From an uncultured Parabacteroides sp. (GTDB lineage: Bacteria; Bacteroidota; Bacteroidia; Bacteroidales; Tannerellaceae), in the NCBI RefSeq assembly GCF_905196875.1, contig NZ_CAJJWO010000044.1, positions 1 through 43,491 on the forward strand: 43,491 bases of DNA, written 5' to 3'. Shown in pieces: positions 16,354 to 24,801 of this stretch. The translations under genes and the position numbers were made by a program. The notes under the pieces were generated by a model. That model was given only the letters and a program-made list of their open reading frames with translations, made no database searches and was not told the origin of the DNA. Within the stretch, counting starts at the first letter, position 1. Each line of letters opens with the position of its first letter.

Positions 16354-17499
16354 TTACTCTTCTTTAATCAATGTTTTCTTTCCGGAGTCGTAAATGACAT
16401 ACATCCGGTTATCTTCCACCAATACACCGCGGCCACGCTTCTTCTCCATATTCTCTTTGTTGTCTACATTTACAGCAACCACACGATACCGATAGAAGGT
16501 AGAGATATCATCAAAGATGGTGTGTCCCACGAAAAGGCGTTTTGCCTGATACTTACTGAATATCTTCGGCAAGTCTTCCGGATATAAAGGATAATACTTG
16601 TCGGCACTATGTACCATTCCCCGATACCAGATCGGTCCGTAGGTCGCATACATGAAAGCAATATCATCAGAAGCCTTTTTACGTTCTTCTTTCGTGAGGA
16701 ACAGTCCTTCACTCATAATCTTATTCACTTGGGGAATACTTTTATTCTTTTCCAGAAACTTCATACTGAGGCCGGCATGTACAAACAGGTTATCTCCTAT
16801 AAGCTGCATAGTGTTTCGCATCGCCAGCCAACGCCCCAACTCTGTCTGTTCGTTCCATAGTTTCTGATAAGGGATATTCAACGTATCTGCCAAATGAAGA
16901 TATTTACTTTTTGTATAACGCAGGTCACCGGCCAAAACCATCCCTTCATGATTTCCCAAAAGGAAAGTCATGCATCCGCCGGCCTCCTTCGCTTCCTTTT
17001 CTAATTTATAAAGCAACCAGTAAATAGGCAATACATCTTTTCCACGGTCGAATATATCGCCGATCACCACCAGATGATTCTTGCCGAACGACCAACGATA
17101 GTCCTTATCCACCACATTCCACTCTCTCAGAATAGAAGAGAAACACTCCCAGTTGGCATGAGGATCGGAAAGGACGATCATCTTCTCAGCTTGCTTGTTT
17201 TTCCATTCCGGACGTTTGATACGATGTAAAGTAACCGGAAACAGCTTTTCTCCTTTATCGGAATAAACGTCAAACGAAAAACCTTTCGGTACTGCCGGAT
17301 AAGTCTGGTCATTCAGGTTGCCTGCCGTATCTACAGAAACCGACCGGAAACTACCGTCGGCATTATACAATAAATAAGGCCCGTCGGCAGAAAGTGACTC
17401 TACTTTTTCTTTATATTTCTTATCCGCACCCGACAACTGCACAAAGCAGCTTGTCAGGAGAACGAATAATACTATAAATTTATATTGGAAAGATTTCAT
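16354..17499 (-). CDS. Exported PPP-type metallophosphatase
   Basis: The 381-residue protein has a signal sequence (about residues 1-24) with LLTSC as a possible lipobox. The phosphatase core carries the PPP-family set in order: SDPHANWE, GDIFDRG, GNHEGM, FVHAGLS and FVGHT. GDxxDRG and GNHE are typical of PPP Ser/Thr phosphatases and of the bacterial Shewanella-like (Shelph) branch. The first motif has DPH in place of the common GDxHG, as in Shelphs. It lies 8 bp after a SusD gene at the end of a sigma/FecR/SusC/SusD set, so it probably removes phosphate from an imported or surface-bound substrate in the periplasm or outer membrane. The substrate is unknown. Confidence 0.82.
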   Translation of the reverse strand: MKSFQYKFIVLFVLLTSCFVQLSGADKKYKEKVESLSADGPYLLYNADGSFRSVSVDTAGNLNDQTYPAVPKGFSFDVYSDKGEKLFPVTLHRIKRPEWKNKQAEKMIVLSDPHANWECFSSILREWNVVDKDYRWSFGKNHLVVIGDIFDRGKDVLPIYWLLYKLEKEAKEAGGCMTFLLGNHEGMVLAGDLRYTKSKYLHLADTLNIPYQKLWNEQTELGRWLAMRNTMQLIGDNLFVHAGLSMKFLEKNKSIPQVNKIMSEGLFLTKEERKKASDDIAFMYATYGPIWYRGMVHSADKYYPLYPEDLPKIFSKYQAKRLFVGHTIFDDISTFYRYRVVAVNVDNKENMEKKRGRGVLVEDNRMYVIYDSGKKTLIKEE

Positions 17500-17507
17500 A
17501 TATCTAT

Positions 17508-18962
17508 TTAATAACCTGGATTCTGTTGTGATGCGATATTCGGATTCGTATCAATTTCAAATTTAGGAATAGGAAGCACAACTTTATAATAATTCCGGTC
17601 AAATTTCTTTGCTTCATCCGGCATTGAGAGATGTTTCGTACTGCTGATAGCAGATATCTTCACATCTTTACGCTCTATTGTCTGGTTATTACGTAAAGCA
17701 TCATACAGACGATGGCCTTCACCGTAGAATTCTTTACGACGCTCGTTCAATACACGTTCCAGTGAAAGCGTCTCATCCTTTACTGTCATTTCCGGATTTG
17801 CACGGTTCACGATCGGTTCAAGATACTCAACCGCTTTTGCATTATTGCCCAACTTAACAGCCGCCTCAGCTGCATTCAGATAAAGTTCGGACATACGTAA
17901 CAACGGGATATTGGCATCTGCCGGGTTTTCATTTTTCTGTGGCTGATACTTATTGATATAAGCTTTTGCCTTATAGATTTCGTACACCTTGTTACGAACA
18001 TCATCCGGATCCTCATTCAACAACCCGAAGAAAGAACTGGTCAGAATCATATCCGAATACCCGCTGCGCCAGCAAAGATATCCCATACTTTCTTTTCCCG
18101 GACTATCTACCGTCAGATTAACGATCTCGAAGAATACTTCACCGGGATCGGAAGCACTACGTTCATCTCCCCAGGCTGTGGGATATTCCTCGTTACTCCA
18201 TAGATGATATTTATATTTCCCTGCACCGGCTATCGCCTCTTCTGCCACTTTCAATGCATTTTCATTATCACCCTTGTACAGGTAAGCACGGCTCAACAAT
18301 GTCATAGCACCCCAACGATTCATCTTTCCGAAATTAAACTCCGGACTGAGTTGTGGAATGGCATCATTCAAGTCTTTAATGATAGCGTCGAAACATTCGG
18401 CTACAGTATTACGGGAAGGCTTACTATCGATCTGACGAACATCCTGCACGATACATGCTCCCCAGGAAGCACCGTTGTCCTTTGTATAGGGGTACCCATA
18501 AATACGGGTCAAGTCAAACAAAGCCAGAGCCCGGATGGTCAGTGCCTGTCCGATTATATCACTACGCTCTTCCTTATTCTCTTCTGTTTCTGGGATATTT
18601 ACGATCTCTTCCAGAATGATATTCGCATTACGGGTAAGCTGATAAGGAATCTGCCATAAGGTGGAAGGGGCATTGTCTTTCGTATACTTCAACAAGTAAT
18701 AGCTACCGGTACGCTTGGTTGCACCGTTAGCTTGTACATCATCAGCTGTTACATCGCCGTAATAAGTGATACGTCCGGAATAACCGTCCGAATTCTGCAT
18801 GGCACTGTAGATACCGTTTAACGCATACTGAAAATCAGACAAACGTTCGAGAGAACCTTCCGAGGGTATCTCTGTCGATGAGTCTAAATCTAGCCAACCG
18901 TCGCCACAGGAAGTAGCGAACAGGGTTAAAACACCGGATAATATATAATTTAATGCTTTCAT
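17508..18962 (-). CDS. SusD/RagB-like outer-membrane lipoprotein
   Basis: The protein is 484 residues from ATG 18962. It has a lipoprotein signal (LTLFATSC then GDGWLDLDS). SusD hallmarks are the TPR-like helical body (IGQALTIRALALFDLTRIYG, RWGAMTLLSRAYLYKGDNENAL), the LLRMSELYLNAAEAAVKLG stretch, and the C-terminal RRKEFYGEGHRLYDALR and LPIPKFEIDTNPNIAQ-like end. SusD proteins cap SusC and bind the ligand. A longer start at 18995 overlaps the end of susC and adds residues before the signal peptide, so I prefer 18962. Here the ligand is not predictable from sequence. Confidence 0.92.
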   Translation of the reverse strand: MKALNYILSGVLTLFATSCGDGWLDLDSSTEIPSEGSLERLSDFQYALNGIYSAMQNSDGYSGRITYYGDVTADDVQANGATKRTGSYYLLKYTKDNAPSTLWQIPYQLTRNANIILEEIVNIPETEENKEERSDIIGQALTIRALALFDLTRIYGYPYTKDNGASWGACIVQDVRQIDSKPSRNTVAECFDAIIKDLNDAIPQLSPEFNFGKMNRWGAMTLLSRAYLYKGDNENALKVAEEAIAGAGKYKYHLWSNEEYPTAWGDERSASDPGEVFFEIVNLTVDSPGKESMGYLCWRSGYSDMILTSSFFGLLNEDPDDVRNKVYEIYKAKAYINKYQPQKNENPADANIPLLRMSELYLNAAEAAVKLGNNAKAVEYLEPIVNRANPEMTVKDETLSLERVLNERRKEFYGEGHRLYDALRNNQTIERKDVKISAISSTKHLSMPDEAKKFDRNYYKVVLPIPKFEIDTNPNIASQQNPGY

Positions 18963-18981
18963 TATATTGTAGACTTTATGA

Positions 18982-21900
18982 TTAGAAATTAACATTTAAT
19001 CCAAAAGTAACCGAGCGTAATGGAGGAGTACCCCAAATGGCAGTACCACCACTAACTGCTTCCGGATCGTAATATTTATACTTCGCCCATGTCAGCAGGT
19101 TATTGCCGGATACGTACAGACGGACCTTGTCGATACCGGCAGCACTTGTCCATGCTTTCGGTAGAGAATAGCCGAATGTCAGATTTTTCAGACGAATAAA
19201 ATTCGTGCTGTGCAAACGACGAGTCGTTGCATACGATTTCATAGAGACATCACCATTCAGGATAAAGCGTTCTATATCCGTCTGATCGCCCGGGTTCTGC
19301 CAACGGTCACGATAATAAATGGGGATATTGGCTTCAGGGTCATCGCCGCCATGTTCCGTTTTCTGCGCCCAGTTATCATACGAATAACCACCAAACTGGT
19401 AAGAGAGCATAAAGTTCAAATCAAATCCTTTATAACGCAGGTTGTTAGAAAGACCTCCCTGCACTACAGGATCTGCATGTTTTGTAGCGATACGGTAAGC
19501 TTCACCGGGATCTTCCGTAATTGTTTTATCCAGACTGCCGTCGGCATTCTGCTTATTGGTATAGAACTGAGGAACACCGGTTTCAGGATTAATACCTGCA
19601 AATTCAATCAAATAGAAGGTACGGTAAGGCATTCCTACTTTACGAATCTGCGAACCGCTGACAATTTCAGTCTGCACACCATCCAAACGAACGACCTTGT
19701 TCTTATTATGCCCCAAGTTAAATGTCGTATTCCAACTGAAATTCTTATTGGAAATATTCGTCGAATTAATTTCCAGTTCGACACCATGGTTCTTCACCTC
19801 ACCGATATTCATCAGAAACTTATCGAAACCGGTTGTCATAGACAGTGGACGATCCATCAACAAGTTTTTAGTGCGGCGAGTATAGTATTCAAGCGTCACA
19901 TTCAACCGGTTGAAGATACCGAAATCGAGCCCCAGATTGAAGTTATGATTGGTTTCCCAGGAAAGATCTTTATTTTCCAGTTGCGACTGCAAGATACCAG
20001 GCTGTTCCAGATAGCCTTCTTTGATAGAACTCAAACCCATATATCCGTAATAATCAGAAGGGAGCGTACCGTTCACACCATAAGAGGCTCTTACCTTCAA
20101 ATCGGTAAGCTGATCTTTTAAGTCTATCATGAAATCTTCATCAATAACTCTCCATGCTCCGGAAACAGACCAGAAGCTACCCCAACGGTTTGAACTCGAC
20201 AATCGGGAACTACCGTCCAGACGATAACTACCACCTAAATAATATTTATTCTTAAAATCGTAGTTTATACGTGTCAGATAAGAAACCAAGCGATATGCCC
20301 GGCTGTATCCTCCTACAGATTCAAGCTTCATTCCGTTTTCCACATCGTTTCTGTCGTAACGGGCAAAGTTTGATGATTCACCGGACAAATGGTCACGGTC
20401 ATACATATCCGTTTCGTAGCCGGCCAATACATCCAAATGATGATTGTTGGCGATAGTTGCCTGATAACTCAAGGCATTTTCCCAAACCAGCTTTCGGTAT
20501 TCATAAAAAACTTTTTTCATATCTCCATTCAAGTCTTCACCGTTTGAGGTACGCGGGTCATACCAGCGATCCCCTTTCGACAAGGTATAATCGTAACTCA
20601 ATGTCGTCTTGAATTTCAGATTATCAATAAATTCATACTGCCCATAAACCGTATTGAATGCACGGGTAAGATGTTCACGGCGATAGTCGTAAGTAGCCGA
20701 TAGCAAAGGATTGCGATCGGCAATGCGAATTAATTCGCGATTCCAGCTGCCATCTTCGTTATAAACAGGGTCGGAAGGTGTAACAGCACTCTTGGATGTA
20801 TAAAAAGGAGAAGTATAAGAAGTTCCCTCATCGTTCACATCCTGGTTCACATTCGCAAATAAAGCTTTTACACCCAGGCTAAACCGCTTGGTTGCCTGAT
20901 AATCGACATTTACACGGCCGGTAATACGTTCCAGACCGGAATTCAAAGCAACACCCTCCTGTTTCAGATAGCCCAAAGAACTATAATATTTGAATTTATC
21001 CGAACCTCCGGTAATAGAAGCTTCATAAGTCTGATGGCTACCCTTCTGGAACAGTACATCATCCCAGTCGATATATCCGCACCAGGGCTTCGGGGCATAA
21101 TCGTCGATTTCACCGTCGGCATACTCACGGGCTTCTGCTTCCGTCATTTTTTTATGAACCATACCGTCGGCTACCAACCCGTCATAAATCAGATTGCGAC
21201 GTTCTTCTCCACCCATTACTTCACGGTAATCCATAGCAAAGTCAGAGAAACCCCAGTCGGCTTTCAACGAAACCGAAGGTTTTCCTGTTTTTCCCTGCTT
21301 GGTTGTGATCAGGATCACACCGTTGGCTGCACGCGAACCATACAAAGAAGCTGCCGCAGCATCTTTTATAACGGTAATATTCTCTATATCCGAGGTATTG
21401 ATAGTTGACATAATATCCATACCTGCATCTGATCCTGTGCTACTGATATTCCCGGAGTTTACCGGTACACCATCTATCACATACAGAGGTGAATTGGAAG
21501 CATTAAAAGATCCCATACCACGAATATTAATAGAGGAAGCAGCCCCCGGCTGACCGGATGTCGACGAAATCTGTACTCCGGGAGCTGCACCCTGCAATAC
21601 CTGAGAGAATGAAACGGCCGGAACATCTTTCACCTCCGACGTCTTTACCGTTGAAGCAGAACCGGCATAAGCCGATTTCTTATATGTTCCATACCCGGTA
21701 ATAACCACCTCTTCCAGTTGCTGGTTTTCCGATTCCAATACAATTTTCAAAGGAGTATTTCCCGATACACGTACTTCTTTCGGACTATAGCCGACAAAAG
21801 AAACAACGAGCGTTACATTCTTTTCGTCTTCCACTTCCAACGCAAAGTTTCCGTCCATATCGGTTGTCGTACCATAAACAGTACCTTTCACGATTATATT

Positions 21901-22344
21901 TGCTCCGGGAACAGTTTCACCTGTCTCATCGAATACTTTTCCCTGTACCATCTTTTTTTGCTGAACAACAGCAGCGCTTGCCATGTCCGCTGTATGGCGG
22001 ATAGCCACCACTCCATTATGAATAGTATATGTCAGATTCGTTTTATCCAAACACTTATCGAGCACCTTATAGACATCTTCATTAGCAACATCCACCTTAT
22101 TCACTTTCACATTCTGCACATCGGGAGTGCTGTATACGAAGGTAAAATCGGTCTGTTTTTGCAACTCCCAGATCACATCCCGCAAGGTTGCATTACTGAA
22201 AGCGACAGTCACAGTCGCACTAGGTATCGCCGAACGGGCGGGAGCTTGTGCAAGCCCGGTTGTCAGAAATAAACAGACCAGACCGGATATACAGAGGATT
22301 CTCTTTCCACTGCCTTCTCCGAAGTTCTCTTTGTCTTTTCTCAT
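18982..22344 (-). CDS. SusC/RagA-like TonB-dependent transporter with STN domain
   Basis: The 1120-residue outer-membrane transporter has, in order: a signal peptide (about residues 1-40), an STN domain (about 45-120; VTVAFSNATLRDVIWELQK), a carboxypeptidase-regulatory-like beta domain (about 133-205; GKVFDETGETVPGANIIVKG), a TonB-box/plug start (EEVVITGYGT, then SINIRGMGSFNASNSPLYV), and a 22-strand barrel ending in VTFGLNVNF with the terminal aromatic. The STN domain is the part that signals to a FecR anti-sigma factor, and the fecR gene lies 44 bp upstream. Substrate entry would therefore turn on the system. The partner SusD follows after 19 bp. Confidence 0.95.
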   Translation of the reverse strand: MRKDKENFGEGSGKRILCISGLVCLFLTTGLAQAPARSAIPSATVTVAFSNATLRDVIWELQKQTDFTFVYSTPDVQNVKVNKVDVANEDVYKVLDKCLDKTNLTYTIHNGVVAIRHTADMASAAVVQQKKMVQGKVFDETGETVPGANIIVKGTVYGTTTDMDGNFALEVEDEKNVTLVVSFVGYSPKEVRVSGNTPLKIVLESENQQLEEVVITGYGTYKKSAYAGSASTVKTSEVKDVPAVSFSQVLQGAAPGVQISSTSGQPGAASSINIRGMGSFNASNSPLYVIDGVPVNSGNISSTGSDAGMDIMSTINTSDIENITVIKDAAAASLYGSRAANGVILITTKQGKTGKPSVSLKADWGFSDFAMDYREVMGGEERRNLIYDGLVADGMVHKKMTEAEAREYADGEIDDYAPKPWCGYIDWDDVLFQKGSHQTYEASITGGSDKFKYYSSLGYLKQEGVALNSGLERITGRVNVDYQATKRFSLGVKALFANVNQDVNDEGTSYTSPFYTSKSAVTPSDPVYNEDGSWNRELIRIADRNPLLSATYDYRREHLTRAFNTVYGQYEFIDNLKFKTTLSYDYTLSKGDRWYDPRTSNGEDLNGDMKKVFYEYRKLVWENALSYQATIANNHHLDVLAGYETDMYDRDHLSGESSNFARYDRNDVENGMKLESVGGYSRAYRLVSYLTRINYDFKNKYYLGGSYRLDGSSRLSSSNRWGSFWSVSGAWRVIDEDFMIDLKDQLTDLKVRASYGVNGTLPSDYYGYMGLSSIKEGYLEQPGILQSQLENKDLSWETNHNFNLGLDFGIFNRLNVTLEYYTRRTKNLLMDRPLSMTTGFDKFLMNIGEVKNHGVELEINSTNISNKNFSWNTTFNLGHNKNKVVRLDGVQTEIVSGSQIRKVGMPYRTFYLIEFAGINPETGVPQFYTNKQNADGSLDKTITEDPGEAYRIATKHADPVVQGGLSNNLRYKGFDLNFMLSYQFGGYSYDNWAQKTEHGGDDPEANIPIYYRDRWQNPGDQTDIERFILNGDVSMKSYATTRRLHSTNFIRLKNLTFGYSLPKAWTSAAGIDKVRLYVSGNNLLTWAKYKYYDPEAVSGGTAIWGTPPLRSVTFGLNVNF

Positions 22345-22388
22345 AATAATAAAATTTTAAATTAGACCTTATGCTATTTTGTTTTTAA

Positions 22389-23567
22389 TCAATAGATAGT
22401 GATGTTTCGTTTCTCCACTTTCGTCTTTACTTTGCCGGTAGCCCTCAACAGTTCCAAGAAAGGATCGATTTCTTCATACCGGTTCAGGTTACATCCAAAC
22501 CGAAGATTCTTCACATTTTCATTACCATAAATGACATTCACATCGTACCAGCGTGACAAAGCAGTCATGATATCTTCAAGCCGTTCGTCTTTGAAATAGA
22601 TCTTTCCATGTATCCACGAAGTATAAAGAGATACATCTACGTGTCTGACTACCAGTTCGTGCGATTCATTATCGAGTTCCGCCTGCTGTGACGGTTTTAA
22701 ATCTATACTTCCCCCTTCTTTCGTATGAATACGAACAGAACCGGTCACCAGCGTTGTTTGTATACAATGGTCGTCCGGATAAGCTGACACATTAAACGTT
22801 GTACCTAACACGCGTACATCTATACCTTTTGTTTTTACAATGAAAGGAGATCCACTTTTGCTGACTTCGAAAAAAGCTTCACCTGTCAGTTCCACTTCGC
22901 GGGCATCACCGGAGAAATGAACCGGATAACGCAGTGAACTCATTGCGTTCAAATGAACCAGGCTACCATCGCTCAGCCGAAGTTTATATTCTCCTCCACG
23001 TGGAATATCTATTTTATTATAGACTACTTCTTCTTTGGCTACGACATCAGTTTCTTTCTTATTATAGGCCAGTTCTGCACCTTTTACATTGATCTGTATA
23101 CCGGATTCCTTGAGTTCATCCCGGGATTCGGCATCGAGACCGACCACTGTCCCATCACCGAGAGTCAATAAAGCCTTGCTCTCTCCCGGAGTTATATGCA
23201 TAGTCTCAGCCAAAACCGGTTTCGAGAAAGTCTGTCCTTCGTCACGGGTAAAATGCCAGGTAAGGATTCCTGCGGCCAACGGAAGAAGGAAGATGGCGGC
23301 ATACTGACAAATAGTTAGATAGAGTTTTTTGCGGCGTGTCACACGGATACGCTTCTGTACCTGTTCCCAGCCAACTGTCTTATCATATTTCTCTGCCCGA
23401 CAGGAATGTGCATACAAGTTTTCCTTCCGGCACATCGACTCGAATAAACGGAGATTATGCTCAGAGGCATTTTTCCACCGTTCCAGCTCCAGCGCTTCTT
23501 CTTCAGACAATGAGTTTGTTACTGATTTAGCAATTAATGCTGCAATATAGAAATCTTGTTCCAACAT
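22389..23567 (-). CDS. FecR-family anti-sigma factor
   Basis: The 392-residue inner-membrane anti-sigma factor has a cytoplasmic N-terminal part (about 1-76), one membrane segment (about 80-103; ICQYAAIFLLPLAAGILTW), then the periplasmic FecR domain (DIPRGGEYKLRLSDGSLVHL, EVELTGEAFFEVSK, VRVLGTTFNVSAY) and a DUF4974 domain at the end (YFKDERLEDIMTALSRWYDV). It would hold the co-encoded ECF sigma factor until the STN domain of the SusC transporter signals that ligand is bound. It lies 76 bp downstream of the sigma gene. Confidence 0.94.
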   Translation of the reverse strand: MLEQDFYIAALIAKSVTNSLSEEEALELERWKNASEHNLRLFESMCRKENLYAHSCRAEKYDKTVGWEQVQKRIRVTRRKKLYLTICQYAAIFLLPLAAGILTWHFTRDEGQTFSKPVLAETMHITPGESKALLTLGDGTVVGLDAESRDELKESGIQINVKGAELAYNKKETDVVAKEEVVYNKIDIPRGGEYKLRLSDGSLVHLNAMSSLRYPVHFSGDAREVELTGEAFFEVSKSGSPFIVKTKGIDVRVLGTTFNVSAYPDDHCIQTTLVTGSVRIHTKEGGSIDLKPSQQAELDNESHELVVRHVDVSLYTSWIHGKIYFKDERLEDIMTALSRWYDVNVIYGNENVKNLRFGCNLNRYEEIDPFLELLRATGKVKTKVEKRNITIY

Positions 23568-23643
23568 TCCTGTGATCTTTTATTAAGTAAAACAGGCGAA
23601 GTTAAAAACAGGGTGAATGGCATTGAATATTTTTTTAACTGGG

Positions 23644-24180
23644 CTAGAGAAATAGTACGTAATAGTAGTATTCTTTGAGGAAAGAACGGAGTTTCTTATA
23701 GGCTCCTTTCTTTAGTGTATGTACGGTTTCTTTGGAGACGGACAGTTTTTCTGCAATCTCTGCATTCGAGTTATTCTCCAGGGCCAGCCGGATAATATTA
23801 CGGCTTTGTGAAGGCAGTTTATCCACTGCTTCCATTACAACGCGGTGCATTTCTTCTTCTATCAGATAATCATGGAAAGTGGATTCTTCCATATAAGCAG
23901 CCGTTGTTTCTTTATATCCTGACACCACTTGGCGATGCTCCAGTTCGTTCAAACAGGAATTGCGGACACAGGTGTACATAAACGACCTGACCTGATAAAT
24001 AAACTGAAAGTCATTTTGCTTCTGCCAAAGCCTGGCAAAACATTCCTGCACAATATCCGACGCTAATTCTTCGTCTTCCACATAGCGTTCCGCAAAGACA
24101 CACAAAGGTACATAGTAGCGGTCAAACAGATTTCGAAAGACCTGTTCGTCAGTTAAATTTATTTTCTCGTCATTGCTCAC
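23644..24180 (-). CDS. ECF sigma-70 factor
   Basis: A 178-residue ECF sigma factor of the Bacteroidota expansion. Region 2 reads FRNLFDRYYVPLCVFAERYV and DIVQECFARLWQ; region 4 reads LPSQSRNIIRLALENNSNAE followed by the AEKLSVSKETVHTLKKGAY helix-turn-helix. It should direct RNA polymerase to the susC promoter and its own, under control of the adjacent FecR. No promoter of the housekeeping type was found just upstream, which fits self-control but is not proof. Confidence 0.94.
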   Translation of the reverse strand: MSNDEKINLTDEQVFRNLFDRYYVPLCVFAERYVEDEELASDIVQECFARLWQKQNDFQFIYQVRSFMYTCVRNSCLNELEHRQVVSGYKETTAAYMEESTFHDYLIEEEMHRVVMEAVDKLPSQSRNIIRLALENNSNAEIAEKLSVSKETVHTLKKGAYKKLRSFLKEYYYYVLFL

Positions 24181-24261
24181 ACTCTTTTTATAATCGCCGG
24201 ATATCTAACACTTTACTATTTTTTGGCGTTTAAAGTTACACAAAATTATATATTACACAAG

Positions 24262-24299
24262 AAAGCCCCGGAAATTTGAAACTTCCGGGGCCTTTTTTG
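24262..24299 (+). terminator. Strong hairpin terminator
   Basis: GCCCCGGAA (24265-24273) pairs with TTCCGGGGC (24283-24291), followed by CTTTTTT on the plus strand. There is no intact plus-strand gene before it, because the sigma gene is divergent, so it either works on the minus strand or is a leftover of a lost gene. Confidence 0.8.
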
Positions 24300-24300
24300 T

Positions 24301-24434
24301 GTCTGTGTTCCTCCTTCGCAGGAGTACTGGCAGATGAACTTTATTTTATTACTTTAGTATTAAACTGTCACTTGTTCGCCCTCGCGGGGTAATTGGCCGA
24401 TGGCCGCGTGACAGATTATTTTTGATTTAAAAAA
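24301..24434. other. Gene-free stretch with two similar hairpin-like segments
   Basis: Two imperfectly similar segments, about 24311-24336 (CTCCTTCGCAGGAG then TACTGGCAGATG) and about 24376-24402 (CGCCCTCGCGGGG then TAATTGGCCGATG), follow each other about 65 bp apart. The second lies inside a CTGTCAC/GTGACAG dyad (24365-24371 / 24408-24414). No coding frame is supported. Role unknown. Confidence 0.4.
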
Positions 24435-24438
24435 TTTC

Positions 24439-24471
24439 TTATTTTACGATTGCTTTAACAGCTGCTTCACC
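24439..24471 (-). pseudogene. 3' tip of a deleted DUF6383 gene
   Basis: Positions 24435-24471 match 13-49, the 3' end of the intact DUF6383 gene and its first downstream bases, at 36 of 37 positions. The minus-strand reading is GEAAVKAIVK and the stop, the same end as the giant protein. Immediately upstream the match stops. Such a sharp edge suggests a deletion or recombination that left only the last 11 codons. Confidence 0.75.
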
Positions 24472-24502
24472 GATTTTCAAACTATCCCCGAAATTTGCCT
24501 GA

Positions 24503-24622
24503 AAAGTAGGTTATTTTCTCTTTTTCCAGCCATCTGTCGGCTACTACTACGGAGGCAGTTTAAACGATCTGGTATCTGCCGCCAATCATCTGCCGGGTAA
24601 AGGGAAATACATACCGAAGTAA
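24503..24622 (+). pseudogene. 3' remnant of an unidentified plus-strand gene
   Basis: After an in-frame TGA (24500-24502) a 39-codon frame runs to TAA at 24620-24622 with no ATG. Its end, GGSLNDLVSAANHLPGKGK then YIPK, has the codon use and composition of a real protein end. I do not recognise the family. It begins about 30 bp from the DUF6383 remnant, so the two lost genes appear to have been convergent. Confidence 0.4.
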
Positions 24623-24638
24623 TCTTTGTTCGACACAG

Positions 24639-24711
24639 GTCAAACAGCTGTTCGACGAGTGTCAGACAGCTGTCCCATATGGGTCGGACAGCTGTCCCAG
24701 CACTGTCAAAC
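24639..24711. repeat. 22-bp-phased repeats with a conserved ACAGCTGT core
   Basis: Three units starting at 24639, 24661 and 24683 share GTC, two purines, ACAGCTGT, Y, C; a fourth partial unit (GTCAAAC) begins at 24705. The spacing is exactly 22 bp each time. Each core is an 8-bp palindrome. A minus-strand frame across this area (24477-24713) is not supported as a gene. Confidence 0.8.
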
Positions 24712-24801
24712 ATAAATTAAGTGAGGACTCAGCAAGAATAGGAAGCATGTAAAGAATATCAGAAGGAAGGAGAACAACAACAACACAAAGGTAATTGGTA
24801 C

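Noticed and set aside
19210..20121. 303-residue plus-strand frame inside susC
   Set aside because: Antisense shadow of a strongly supported TonB-dependent transporter.
24477..24713. 78-residue minus-strand frame
   Set aside because: It crosses the DUF6383 remnant edge, a plus-strand frame with better coding character and the 22-bp repeats; no family pattern.
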